Below are positions 24,820 to 36,241 of a stretch of 64,000 nt of DNA, one piece after another. The DNA is taken from positions 147,676,091 to 147,740,090 of the forward strand of contig OY282560.1 of the NCBI GenBank assembly GCA_958295665.1, in the 5' to 3' direction. This DNA comes from Tipula vernalis (taxonomy: Eukaryota; Arthropoda; Insecta; Diptera; Tipulidae). The stretch's first letter is position 1. Each line of letters opens with the position of its first letter. Position numbers and translations under genes: made by a program. The notes beneath the pieces are model-generated. The model saw only the letters and a program-made list of their open reading frames with translations. It searched no databases and had not been told where the DNA came from.

Positions 24820-26165
24820 GTGTATGTATCAATTCGCACATGTCTTGTCAGCATCAGTTTGAGAGCAGCAACGAAAGCATCTGCTGCTGAGGTCACTTAC
24901 TAAGAAGTTTAATGTGAACGGCCCCTGTGCTGAGACATACAAACAAACAGATGAATGCTTCATAGGTTTTCCGACCTCGGCCCATCAAAATTAACGCCAA
25001 ATACGACATCGCAATTCTCTAATCTTACGCCTAATCGTAAAAAAAGAAATATCTGGGAGATTTAAGGCAACGTTAAGGCAAAATCTTAGATGTTCAATTG
25101 GCAATAAATGTACGCCAGTGTCGAGAATGATCTGTCAGCCAGTCGAGCCCAATTGTGGAATCTGTCCACAAGAAACCATTTCTATATTGATATTCAATTC
25201 CCTTTTTACTACATTCATCAACTTGGTCAACACTACTTCACTGAAAAACTAATATAGTGAGAAATTTGCTGCTTAACTATGGAGTCACGTCTCAGAAATA
25301 CCTTTTTAGTAAATTATTGGAGCATGGGCGAGCTGGCTGGCTTTATAAAATCCGTGTAATTCAATCGTTGACTTGTTGGTAGTTGTTTGTACGTATACCA
25401 TGGAATTGAAATTTCTTCTATTATTCGAAGTGGTGTTCGGATTTGTTCACATTCGCGCGCTTCTTTTAGCAGTGGATCGTTCTAATCCAAGTTTAAAATG
25501 TAAAGTTGCTGACACAGACCAACGTGGTCCAACCCAAGGAGTTCTCAAAATTGAATATATCGTCTGGTCTTGGTACTTTTTCCACTTCAGATGAATTAGA
25601 TACCCATTTTACCTTTGTTGGTTAAATCCGTAGCTGGATAAAATGTTTCGATAGCTTCAAACTTTCTACGTCTTCGATTGTACATCCACCTGTCATCAGA
25701 TCATTTATATGCCTGTTTGACTTTACGTAATTGAAAGTTTCTTATGCGATACGATGGCGTGTTTCTGAAGATTATTTTTTGAAACTTGGTGTCGTCTTCA
25801 TGGGGGAATTGATAAATTATATGACTCTCGGAAAACATTGTTGACCTTATATTGCCACATGAGTGGTGATTGGTGTTTGCTTATTTGATGAGGTGGAGCC
25901 ACGTTTACTCGATATTCGGACAGAGTCTAATGCATCACTTCGACGTAGTCGAAAATCTAGCAAATCCCGGATAGTCAGGAAGTCCTTGTAAACTGTTTCT
26001 TGTGCCCACAAAATCTTAGATTTATCGTCCAATTTATTAACTATTAAATAGATCAGCCATGGATCTGGATCTTCTCCATTAGGCCCAGAGCCTCCAACCC
26101 TCGCAACACCTCATCCGAAGTTTCCATTAATCGTCTGATATATTGACTGGTTGTTTGATTAGTGG
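24820..26165 (-). pseudogene. BEL/Pao gag-pol remnant with internal deletion
   Basis: In minus-strand order: a Gag segment like DUF1759 (about 26160-25850) with TSDEVLRGLEALGPNGEDPD, IYLIVNKLDDKSKILWAQE and DFRLRRSDALDS. Directly after comes a piece of RT with DTKFQKIIFRNTPSYRIRNF, then INDLMTGGCTIEDVES (the Y-V-D-D-L box region) and KWVSNSSEVEKVPRP (about 25840-25560). RNase H follows with WTDSTIGLDWL and HWRTFIAN (about 25170-25070), then the integrase core start with GRGRKTYEAFICLFVCLSTG, AVHIKLL and DAFVAALK (about 25010-24830). The protease and much of RT are missing, and there are many frameshifts. The segment order and spacing support one decayed BEL/Pao copy. Confidence 0.85.
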
Positions 26166-27032
26166 TTCATTGATCTAGAAATGAAAACGTCCTTGGTGTA
26201 TCGTTTACGGTCTTATCTCTAATTTAGTATGGCTTCAGTTTATTTGGATTTAAAGTACTAAAAAATTTGTGCTGGTCACAATAAAGCTGAATCATATATT
26301 GGTGCGACATTTGGTTGCCTAATATCACCTGCTCTTTGCATTGTATTAACTGGATAGTCTTTGCTTGGAAATACCTAGCTGTGCTAGGAAATAGAACCGC
26401 TTCTTGGTTCGATATAATATTTTTGTGTTGGTTTGACTGAACGGTTATGAAATGGATGATCAAAATAAGATAAATATCATATTGACTTTAAGTTAGAATA
26501 CGGTAAATTCCAAAGTAGTTAAAAATGCAAGATTCCCACCGAAGTTTCTCGAAATTTACTTTATAATGGGCCATAGTTATGACATTTAGTACTGGAATAT
26601 ATGCATTTTTCTGATTTATAAATTTGCAGCTTATTATTGAAAATAACGTTATATCAGTTTAAAAGTAACAAATTTTATTTAATTTCATTTTTTATTTGTT
26701 CACTTCACTTGAAGTCTTTAGCAAAATTGACATGAGGAAACCAGAACATAAGAACTAAAATGGAAGACGTTACTTATTCTGAAGTCAAACAAATTTGTAC
26801 TTTTCCATAGTAAACTGGCGGTCAAAGATATAGGAAGATTTATCGATAATGTAGTATTATTTGACGCGTGAAAACTGAGTACGGTAATATATCTAAAGAT
26901 GTCAGATGTAAAATATTAAATAAAATTAATTTTGTTCTATAATTCATGTCTAGCTGTCAATTTTATTGGTTGCTTTTGTTTACACTTTTGTTTCGATACA
27001 ATAAAAAAAAAAAAAGTTTAAGAACAACAACT
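26166..27032. other. AT-rich sequence, possible further BEL/Pao leader
   Basis: A minus-strand frame of 79 codons at 26224-26463 abuts the BEL/Pao gag but has no motif I recognise. The rest is AT-rich flank ending at the inverted repeat at 27033. Confidence 0.4.
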
Positions 27033-27480
27033 CACGGTGGTCTTGAAGGCGAAAACAGTTGGTCCCCGATAAAGCAAAAATCGGGTCAAAAGGTTCGTTT
27101 CCTGGACTCTCAACAATGAAAAATCCGTGAAAAGTGAAATCCTAGCTGATCCCCTACTCGAGTTTTCCACCCTCGAAGTTTTTCAAAATGAACGTAGCAG
27201 AAAGGCCTATAAGGTGTGTGTGTGTGTGTCTGTGTGTGCGTGCATGAGGGTGTTTGCTAACATGGAAATATATTTAGAAACTCGAGCACAACATAAACCA
27301 TCACAATAATGTGGAAAAATACAAACACAGTCAGAAATTCGAAGAAAATTTTTATTATTCAATTTAAGTGCAAGAATGAAAAGTATACATTAATCTCAGT
27401 ATTTCTGCGTAATTGTACAACTATCAAATGTGTTTCGATGAAAATTCTGCTACAGTATCTTGCAGTTTTTCTACATATGT
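27033..27480 (+). repeat. Left terminal inverted repeat of the RAG1-like element
   Basis: Matches the right repeat through GTCCCCGATAA, GGTTCGTTTCCTGGACT, CTAGCTGATCCCCTACTCGA, a (GT)n tract near 27214, GCTCGAGTTTCTAAATATAT in reverse sense and AAAACTGCAAGATACTGT in reverse sense. Its inner part is an inverted copy of the transposase's last 17 or so codons. A second (GT)n at 27479-27520 abuts the inner edge. Confidence 0.9.
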
Positions 27481-27899
27481 GTGTGTGTGTGTGTATTTGT
27501 GTGTGTGTGTGTGTGTGTGTCCGTCCGTGTGGAAAAATAGGATTTCAAGGATACAAAAAACAGCCAGCATTTTGAAGAATTTTTTCCATGAAAATAGCAA
27601 TAAACATATGAATGTAGTAGTATCAAAACCGATACTTTTCAACGTTTCCCAAGTATAACAAAACTGAAAACTTCAACCGGTTATCAATTTTTGTCCGGTT
27701 TACAGACGAAAAAATTGGAAAATGATGAAATTTGGTTTCCAACTTTCAACACATGTAGCGTTGAAGTACAAATGTATTTTTGTTTTCTGTAGACGCCATT
27801 ACGATTGCGTTATACGTAAATAGTTCATGTGTTTGTTTATTAAAAAAATCGAAATCGACTGAAACTGATAGTGTGTAAAAGATAATAATTATGAAATAG

Positions 27900-28467
<568 letters not shown>

Positions 28468-29065
28468 ATTTATGTATTATAATAAATGTAATATTGTAAT
28501 TTATACATGTAATAAAAATAAAAAGTATTCTTAAAAAAAATGTAAAATAAAATATATTTTTAATTAAAGCTAGATAAATTCAAAATTGAAATTTTGGCGC
28601 CAAAAATTTATAAGCCCCGCCCACAAATTTGTCGTACCATAACCTAATTTTTTTGTCATCATTTTTCGAGTTTTTTGGCCAACTTTCATAGGAAATCTTA
28701 TAATAAGTCGGACATTAATTCGGAAAAGAATCGGAGATGAAATCAGCGAAATGTCAGAAAAATACAAAAACTTTCGGATATAAAAATACTTGGGTTGCTC
28801 AAAAAATTACAAAAATGGAAAGAACCGGTTTTGATATATATACAAACCAATGTATAACTTGAAGCATGCGTGTAACATTCAAAAATAATGTAAACAAACG
28901 AAATACTAAACGAGTCAGTGGTCTTGCAATCGTTGTTGTTTCAGGAACACGCACCTAGAGTGTCCTGATTTCGAAATTCATTACTTCCTAACTGTGTGAA
29001 TACCTTTCAGTACCTTTGAGAAGTACTTTTGAAAATAATCTCGTGACCAAAAATGCTGTATACAT
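28468..29065. other. AT-rich spacer between cullin-2 fragment and transposase
   Basis: Several AATAAA-like signals follow the cullin-2 fragment (about 28480-28520). The rest likely holds the transposase promoter and 5' untranslated region; no specific signal is convincing. Confidence 0.4.
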
Positions 29066-31250
29066 GTGGTCATGATCAAAATCGAGAAAAAAGCTTGCGC
29101 ACCATGTGGTCGAAAGATTAAAGTTCCTGTTGATCAATTAAAAAGGTATCGTGTAACTCCGAAATCAGAAAATCTGATAAAGAAGTTCCTCCAACCGGAG
29201 TTTAGTTTGTTAGATCCACGATTTCCATCGAGCATATGTACAACATGCAGGCAGATTCTAAGCGAGAACGACAATGATACTGTCAGTAAGAGACCATTGA
29301 AGAATATGCCGAACTATGAAGATATAGTTTTAGCTAGAAACAACGTCAGATCCTCAACGAGTGGACTCGAAAATGGAAAGAGCTACAATTGTAATTGTTA
29401 CATATGTCAAACGGCAAGGTCCAAGGGACATTTGAAGAAGAAGTTGTCGATTGGTGAAAGCTTGATCATTGAAAATAGAATAACTCCTGGAAATGGTGTA
29501 TTTGCGAGATCCGAGAGGAATTTAGAGTCATTGAAAAACCCTAGTGTAACTTCGGAACAACTGGAACGTCGGTGTGATAACTGTTTATCAGTAGTTGCCA
29601 GAAGAAAATCACACATATGTTCACATGTAATAAGCCAACGACACAGTAGGTTAATCAAACAGAATATTGTGGAAGTCGTCAAGAGTCTTCCAGAAAAACG
29701 GAAATTACAGATTGCCTCTGCATTAATGAACCAGTGCAAAAAAGACAATCAAAACACGTTGGAAATGAATACGACCGGCCGAAAGAAAACAGTATACTTC
29801 ACAGAACGAAAAAAGAATGTTCAATTCTCTGCAGAAAACTTAGATGATTTCCAGATTCACTGTGGTGTATCTGACAATCATGTGAAGAAACTCACCAATT
29901 TCATCAGATGCACTGTCGGTCGAGGATCAATACCAACCCAATATGCAAATTCTCTGTCAAAAAAATCGAAAGTTCTGAAGGATCTCTATTATTCAGATAT
30001 AATTAAGTTCGAGGTGTCTCAGAAAATGGTAAAACAGAATAGACCGGTTGTATGGGCGAATGCTGAAGCCCTGGTCGAAGCCGTGATATCTGAACGAGAA
30101 TACATTGGGAGATACGTGGTTAAAGTTATGGCCGATGGTGGACAGAGTTTCTTGAAAGTGTGTTTATCGATCATTCCAGAATCGAAATCATTGAGGAGCC
30201 CACTGAACCAAAATACGTAGGTATTCTGAGGGCGGCAGTATTGCAAATAAGCCGAAGTCAACCAGCGTTCATCGTCTCCTTTTATTGTGTGTTGTTCCTA
30301 ATGTTTCGGAATCATATTACAATATGCAGAAAATCTTTAGTTTAACGGAAATCAACAATATTTCATTTAAATTTGTATCTGACTTCAAATTATTACTGAC
30401 TGTGAACGGCCAGCAAACTGCCACTTCGACGTATCCATGTCCATTCTGTTTCATTACCTTGCAAGATCTGAGAAATCGCGTAGATTTTGAAGGAATAAGA
30501 GATAAAGATTCCCAAAAATTGAAAACCTAGGCAGATTTAAGGGCTGATTTTCGAAAATATGAGTGTTTAGGAAATGATAAAAAAATGGCACGTGTTTGTA
30601 ATAGTACTATCAATGCACCATTATTTAGAGAAAATGATACTATCTATGTTGCTGAAAAATGAGTGATACCAGAGCTACACATATTACAAGGAGTTGTTAA
30701 TCACCTCTTCTGGAATGGACTTGTACCGCTTCTAGGACGTGAAGAATCCCTTATCTGGCCAGCGAAATTAAATCTCGTGTCTAAAAATTATCAGGGAGAA
30801 GTTTTTGAAGGTAATGCCTGCAGAAAATTATTACTTGAAGCAGACAAGTTATTGAATTTGAATATTTGAAATAAGATAGGGGGAAAATTGACACTAATCC
30901 CATACGTAGCAGCCTTCAAAGCAACGAACAAAATTGTTGAGTGTAGTTTCTCAACCCGATCCGTCGGTCCAGATCTCACCCAACACATTGACGAATTTAG
31001 GAAAGCTTTATTGGCTACAAATGTCACAGAAACCCTGAAAATTCATGTCGCCCTGGAGCATATTGAAGAGAGTCTTGGTTTTTTGGAATATGACGTTGGC
31101 CTTGGGCTCGGGTCTGAACAAGCAGGAGAGTCTGTGCATAGGGAATTTCTGAAATTCTGGGATAAAAGGAAAGTGAATGATTTACAGAATCCTTCATATG
31201 TAGAAAAACTGCAAGATACTGTTGTAGAATTTTCATCGAAACACATTTGA
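29066..31250 (+). pseudogene. RAG1-like DDE transposase, one frameshift and three stops
   Basis: The first frame (384 codons) has zinc-ligand motifs C11-x2-C14 with C58-x2-C61, C109-x-C111-x2-C114, and C170-x2-C173 with H183/C185/H187. The candidate first catalytic Asp is D357 in MADGGQSFLKVCLSI. A frameshift between about 30190 and 30230 leads to a second frame that stays open to 31250 except for stops at 30528, 30660 and 30867. It holds VSDFKLLLTV (candidate Asp at 30381), CPFC 19 residues later, PELHILQGVVNHLFW, HVALEH (H-x4-H at 31044) and GSEQAGESVH (candidate Glu at 31116). Mouse RAG1 has D600, D708, C727/C730, H937/H942 and E962: the D-to-C distance is also 19, and C-to-H is about 207 versus 199 here. 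The assignment is by this layout; the protein belongs to a multi-copy invertebrate family I cannot name. Confidence 0.75.
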
Positions 31251-31657
31251 TAGTTGTACAATTACCCAGAAATACTGAGATTAATGTATACTTTTCATTC
31301 TTGCACTTCAATTGAATAATAAAAATTTTCTTCGAATTTCTGACTGTGTTTGTATTTTTCCACAATATTGTGATGGTTTATGTTGTGCTCGAGTTTCTAA
31401 ATATATTTCCATGTTAGCAAACACCCTCACGCACGCACACACAGACACATCACACACACACGCACCTTATGGGCCTTTCTGCTACGTTCATTTTGAAAAA
31501 CTTCGAGGGTGGAAAACTCGAGTAGGGGATCAGCTAGGATTTCACTTTTCACGGATTTTTCATTATCATTCCTGGACTCTCAGTCCAGGAAACGAACCCT
31601 TTGACCCGATTTTTGTGTTATCGGGGACTAACTTTTTTCGCCTTCAAAACCACCGTA
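31193..31657 (-). repeat. Right terminal inverted repeat of the RAG1-like element
   Basis: Mirror of 27033-27480. It contains the stop codon and last codons of the transposase at its inner edge (31193-31250) and an extra short hairpin, CCTGGACTCTCAGTCCAGG, at about 31572-31590 that is only half present in the left copy. Confidence 0.9.
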
Positions 31658-31723
31658 TACTATAATCCATCTATCGCCATTTTTTGACATCCTTATTGAT
31701 CTTATAATTTATTTGTTTTACAT

Positions 31724-32087
31724 GCCTATTCTGACGAACAGTCACAGACTAAAAAATCGTCCTATTTGACTTTTATTTTATTTCACTACTCGCGTCTTAG
31801 CAAAGACTTATTTCGTATTCTGAACGTAGTCATAGCTGTCATTGATCTTAGAACTCGGTCTTACGTTGCATCGACACATTCTCGTGAAGAAAAGACCAAT
31901 GAAATGTTAGACGGGTTTAATTTCAATATGTATATATACATACATTGAAATTATTATTTATTATTATCAAATTTCTTAGTTAAATTTCTTTATTAACATT
32001 TTTTCAAAAACACACTCGAGTACTAAAATAAAGTAAAAGTCTTACATAAGACGATTTTTTAGTCTGTGACTGTGCGTCAGAATAGGC
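31724..32087. mobile_element. MITE with about 70-bp inverted repeats
   Basis: Left end GCCTATTCTGACGAACAGTC and right end (reverse complement) GCCTATTCTGACGCACAGTC continue in parallel through ACAGACTAAAAAATCGTC and GACTTTTA-TTTATTT. It is 364 bp with no coding capacity. A CAGTCACAGACT core near the ends is reminiscent of Tc1/mariner MITEs. Target duplication not resolved. Confidence 0.75.
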
Positions 32088-34092
32088 TTATTAACATCAG
32101 AATTGTACTGTAATGAATATTTTCGCAACTATCATAATCGCCATCTGTGTTTGGGTCAAAAATGATATTTTAGATAATGCAGTTTTGAGACTGTTTCACA
32201 ATGCAACTAATAATGCCAAATTAATATTAAATTTGGAAACATAAATGATTGAAGAAATTAAATGAAATGAATCAATTAATTATATGTTAAACATTTTATT
32301 TTAATTAATTATAGCTCAAGTGAAGTGATAAAGTGATGGATGCTATACAATTCTAAGTTAAGTGGTTTTATTGTTATATAATACAAAATTATTTAGATTA
32401 AAATCGATCAACTAGTCTTTATGTTTTTTATTGTATTGTGTCAGGTGTGGCTGCATAATGAGCTCGCCCGTACTTTTATTTACCACGCAATTTCAGTTAG
32501 GCAGAATTTCGACAACACGCCTCCTTTTATTTAAGGTACCAAATGTCACCATAAAACTTCCGACTTCAACGCTGAAAATCAGTCAACTGCCATATCTGAA
32601 CATGACAGCGAATCTGTTTCAACATTTTGCTTATTCCTTATTTCTCTTGTTTCCAATCACTAAAACCTAGAAAAGTGTATTTGCTAGTCCTGGCCTATTC
32701 ATTAAATGTTCTTTTCGCATTTTTTAAAACGAAACGGCGGTAGCCGCCGAAATTCACAATGCACAAAACCTCAAAATTTCACAACAAAAACAGAAGAAAA
32801 GTACGGACTGAGAATACAAACTCGTCAATTTTTGGTTTACGCTTATTCTCCAACAATATTGATATTTAGGCCAAAGTCAATCTTAAAAAAACGTATTATT
32901 GCTTCATTTCCTAGTTGACAATGTTGATGATTTTACGCTTTAAGTGTTTTAAATTAAATTTTGAAATATAATTTGAAATTTCAACCAAGAACGATAAAAA
33001 AATTTGTCAACTAAATTATCTTCAAAGTACTAAATATAACCAAATTCTTTCTCTTGCTGATCATAGAGGTTTTTACTTTATTGTCACCAGGTTCTCACCT
33101 TACTTCAAAAATATATTTTCAAACACTGCGATTGAGCTGTTCTGATTAATTGATTTGATTGATTGTGAGTGCGACCAAGCATTATATAGTAGGATCTCCC
33201 GAACTCCCGGGCACATGCCGTACACCCGTACAAATATAACAAAGCCGAAGGATAGGATAGGATTATTAGTTGGGACCGACTCGACCCGGTTGCAGACACC
33301 AATGCCATCGATAGTTAGTAAATTATTAGTACAATATATAGTAAATAGGTTAGCACAAGACAGCAAAATCTAACTACATTATTAGATGATCATTTCTCTT
33401 GAACCCAGGGCCGAATACTCAAGACTCCCTAAATCTAAATTAGGACTTAAAAAACTCAACAATTCAACTAATCATAAATTTCCTACTGATCAAGAAAAGA
33501 AAAGATAAATAATTAAAAATTCAATTCTTTTATAAAATTTATAATAAATAATATAAAAATGATAATGTTACAGCACCACAACAGCCTAAAATCATCAATA
33601 ATTCAGTTAGGTACTTACTATAAGTATATCAAGAATCAACAAATAAAATCAATGTATAATTTCCCAGGCAACTGTGAAAACTAATTTTAATCAATAAATC
33701 ACCATAATATCAAAGTAAAATTTAATTCTGAAATTCAGGATTAATTTAATCCCCATATTAAAGATTGATTCTGGAACTATGTTATATTCTGAAAATTTAA
33801 TTATTTATTAGCAAATTAAGGAAGAGAAACCTTTAAATATTTTTAAACTAAATTAATTAATGTATATTAATGAGCAAAACACAATACTATGTATTACATA
33901 CAAATATTACAAAAATTAACATTTTATGAGATTGCCTATGTAAACTCTCCCACTTCTAAGCTAAAATTTTCTTTGCTACATAACCGCTGGATGCATGGAA
34001 TTTCTGGATGTTGAGCGAGAATTCACCAATATTTCTGTAGCTTGGAGACGATCTAACAATTACATAGAATTAAATATACTTTATATCAACTA
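32088..34092. other. Intergenic sequence without recognised gene
   Basis: Mostly AT-rich. A locally GC-richer patch at 33120-33370 and short open frames at 32431-32918 show no motif I recognise. A 19-mer, GCGATTGAGCTGTTCTGAT, at 33128 recurs with one mismatch at 38004. Confidence 0.45.
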
Positions 34093-34705
34093 CACCATCA
34101 GACAAAAATACCCGAACAAACTATGACACTTTGATATAATTAAATTAAATTAAACTGACAAAAGTGTTGAAACATTTTCATCAATACCTCAAATATTTTT
34201 GCAATGCAATGAAGTTTACAATATCATATAAAAAGGAAATTTTCCTTATCCTAGAAAACGTACGATGCTATTTATTTAATTAGTATAATATTTCAATCTA
34301 TATACATAAATATTTAAATGAAACAGCAACATTAATATAAATTACAATTTATTACCAATAAAGTGATTTATGTTAGCAGAAGATATTTTTGATATTTTAG
34401 AACAAAAATTTTTAACTATGTATTCAAAAATTTAATTTAGGGATTGAAAATGAGCCTGTCTAAATAAATAGATGACAGCATTAAACAATTTATAATAAAA
34501 GCATTGCAACAGGCAGCGGTAGCATCAGTTTCATAAAATAAATTTATTGAAACCAGATCAACAAAAATAAGAATCTTTGTGGACGACCACGACTTTTAAC
34601 TAAGCGGACTGAGCGGAAATTTCCACGAGTAGCAAAATCAGCTACCCCAAAATCAGCTCCAGTGATTAATCCCGGACGTCGTTCAAATATTTATGTCTGA
34701 TAGTG
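34093..34705 (+). mobile_element. Tc1-like deletion derivative
   Basis: Terminal repeats CACCATCAGACAAAAATACC on the left and, in reverse complement, CACTATCAGACATAAATATT on the right are flanked by TA at 34091-34092 and 34706-34707. Near the right end a plus-strand frame reads CGRPRLLTKRTERKFPRVAK, the G-R-P-R linker between the two helix-turn-helix domains of a Tc1-type transposase, followed directly by the right terminus. The catalytic D,D-34-E part has been deleted, leaving a 613-bp non-autonomous element. Confidence 0.8.
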
Positions 34706-36241
34706 TACATATTCAAATGATTTCCTTCACCTTAGTCATTTTCGCAACTCAAAAATAAAACTTATAAAATATTAGACTACCTAAATAAAAATCCAATTAG
34801 CATCATTCACCTATTGAAGAGATCTCCGGCACCAAAATCCTGCACCTAATTAATAATTCAGAAATTTGATCTCTTTATTATTAAATAAATATAAATATAT
34901 CCAAAATTTTAACTCAGTTCACGGACCTCATTCCCCACCACATCAAGCATGCAAAGTAAATAAAACAATAAATAAATGCAATGAAAATGAAACCTTACTT
35001 TCTTAAAAATGTATCGATGTGTCATATACGTAATTATGACGATTGTGTGTGCACCCACCATCCAAATTTCAATAAATCCATTAAGACAACCATTAAACTC
35101 AAAAACATTTAGCCTTCCAAAATGTTTTAACATAATTCCACTTTGTTCACATAAATGAACTCATCATTCGTGTTCACACATTTGCAAATTCATTTTATTT
35201 ATCTATTTATTTATTTATTTAGTCAATTTATAATTTATAATATTAATTAAATTTATTAGAAAACAATTTAATTTAGTATGTAATACTCTGTGAAAAAATT
35301 ATTAATTCTACCTAAATAAACCATTCAAATGAATTGTATAAGACAGCTCTCAATTCCAATTCGACTCAAACCAATTCGATCATACAAAGTATAAAAATCC
35401 TATTTAAGTTGAATATACAAAATCTCATTGTGTTCACATAATGCATGATTTCAATAATATCATAGTTGTTTCGTGAATACAGAGAAACACAAAGAGATTA
35501 ACAACACCTGCATACAAGTAACAAAATCTTATATACTAAAACCAAAACCATACTAAAACCATCAACACACATTGACGGTAAATACCTTCCACCATCTTTC
35601 ATGTGAGTAGCTGTAGGCCTTATAGTACATCTAATACAGCTAAACTATGTATCAATATTTGTCTATGTAAAATATTTGTGACGACTGTATCAACACCAAC
35701 GAAAAAAAAAAAATTCTCTTTTGGTAGTTATTTGTACATTACAATACAAAAACTAACAAAACATTTCCTTAACAGAATCCGTGTAAAGAGCGAACGACAC
35801 AGCTGTACAACCATTTTGTTGATCCTGCCAAATATATATCAAGTTGTATGCATGTATTAGTTACCATTATACACAATAGTAAAATACTTGTGACAACTGT
35901 ATCAAAACCAACGCAAAGATTCTCTTTCTCGTTGTTGTTTGTACTTTATAATACAAAAACCAACAAAACATCGCACACTTCCTTCACAGAAACCGTACAA
36001 AGAGTAAACGAGACAGCTACACAAACATATTGTACAATCAACAAAATATCAAATCAACCTTTTTTAATTTTTCTATCTACAAAAATAAAACATTAAAAAA
36101 TAAAACATCCCGGTGGATTGCATTTTCCAAAATTACATATTAATTATTTTCACTACACTTTGATTATTATTACACTAAAATTTAATTTAATTAGAATTTA
36201 ATTTAAAATTAATCTGTGTATACCTATGTATATAAAGTATA
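34706..36241. other. AT-rich intergenic with a two-copy tandem duplication
   Basis: Two copies of about 210 bp at roughly 35665-35825 and 35880-36040 share GTGACRACTGTATCAA, ACAATACAAAAACTAACAAA-like and CAAAGAGYRAACGA segments. No gene is supported; the open frames there come from the duplication. Confidence 0.55.

Noticed and set aside
33100..33373. Overlapping open frames in a GC-richer patch
   Set aside because: Frames on both strands with no recognisable motif; could be an LTR or SINE piece, but nothing in the window proves it.
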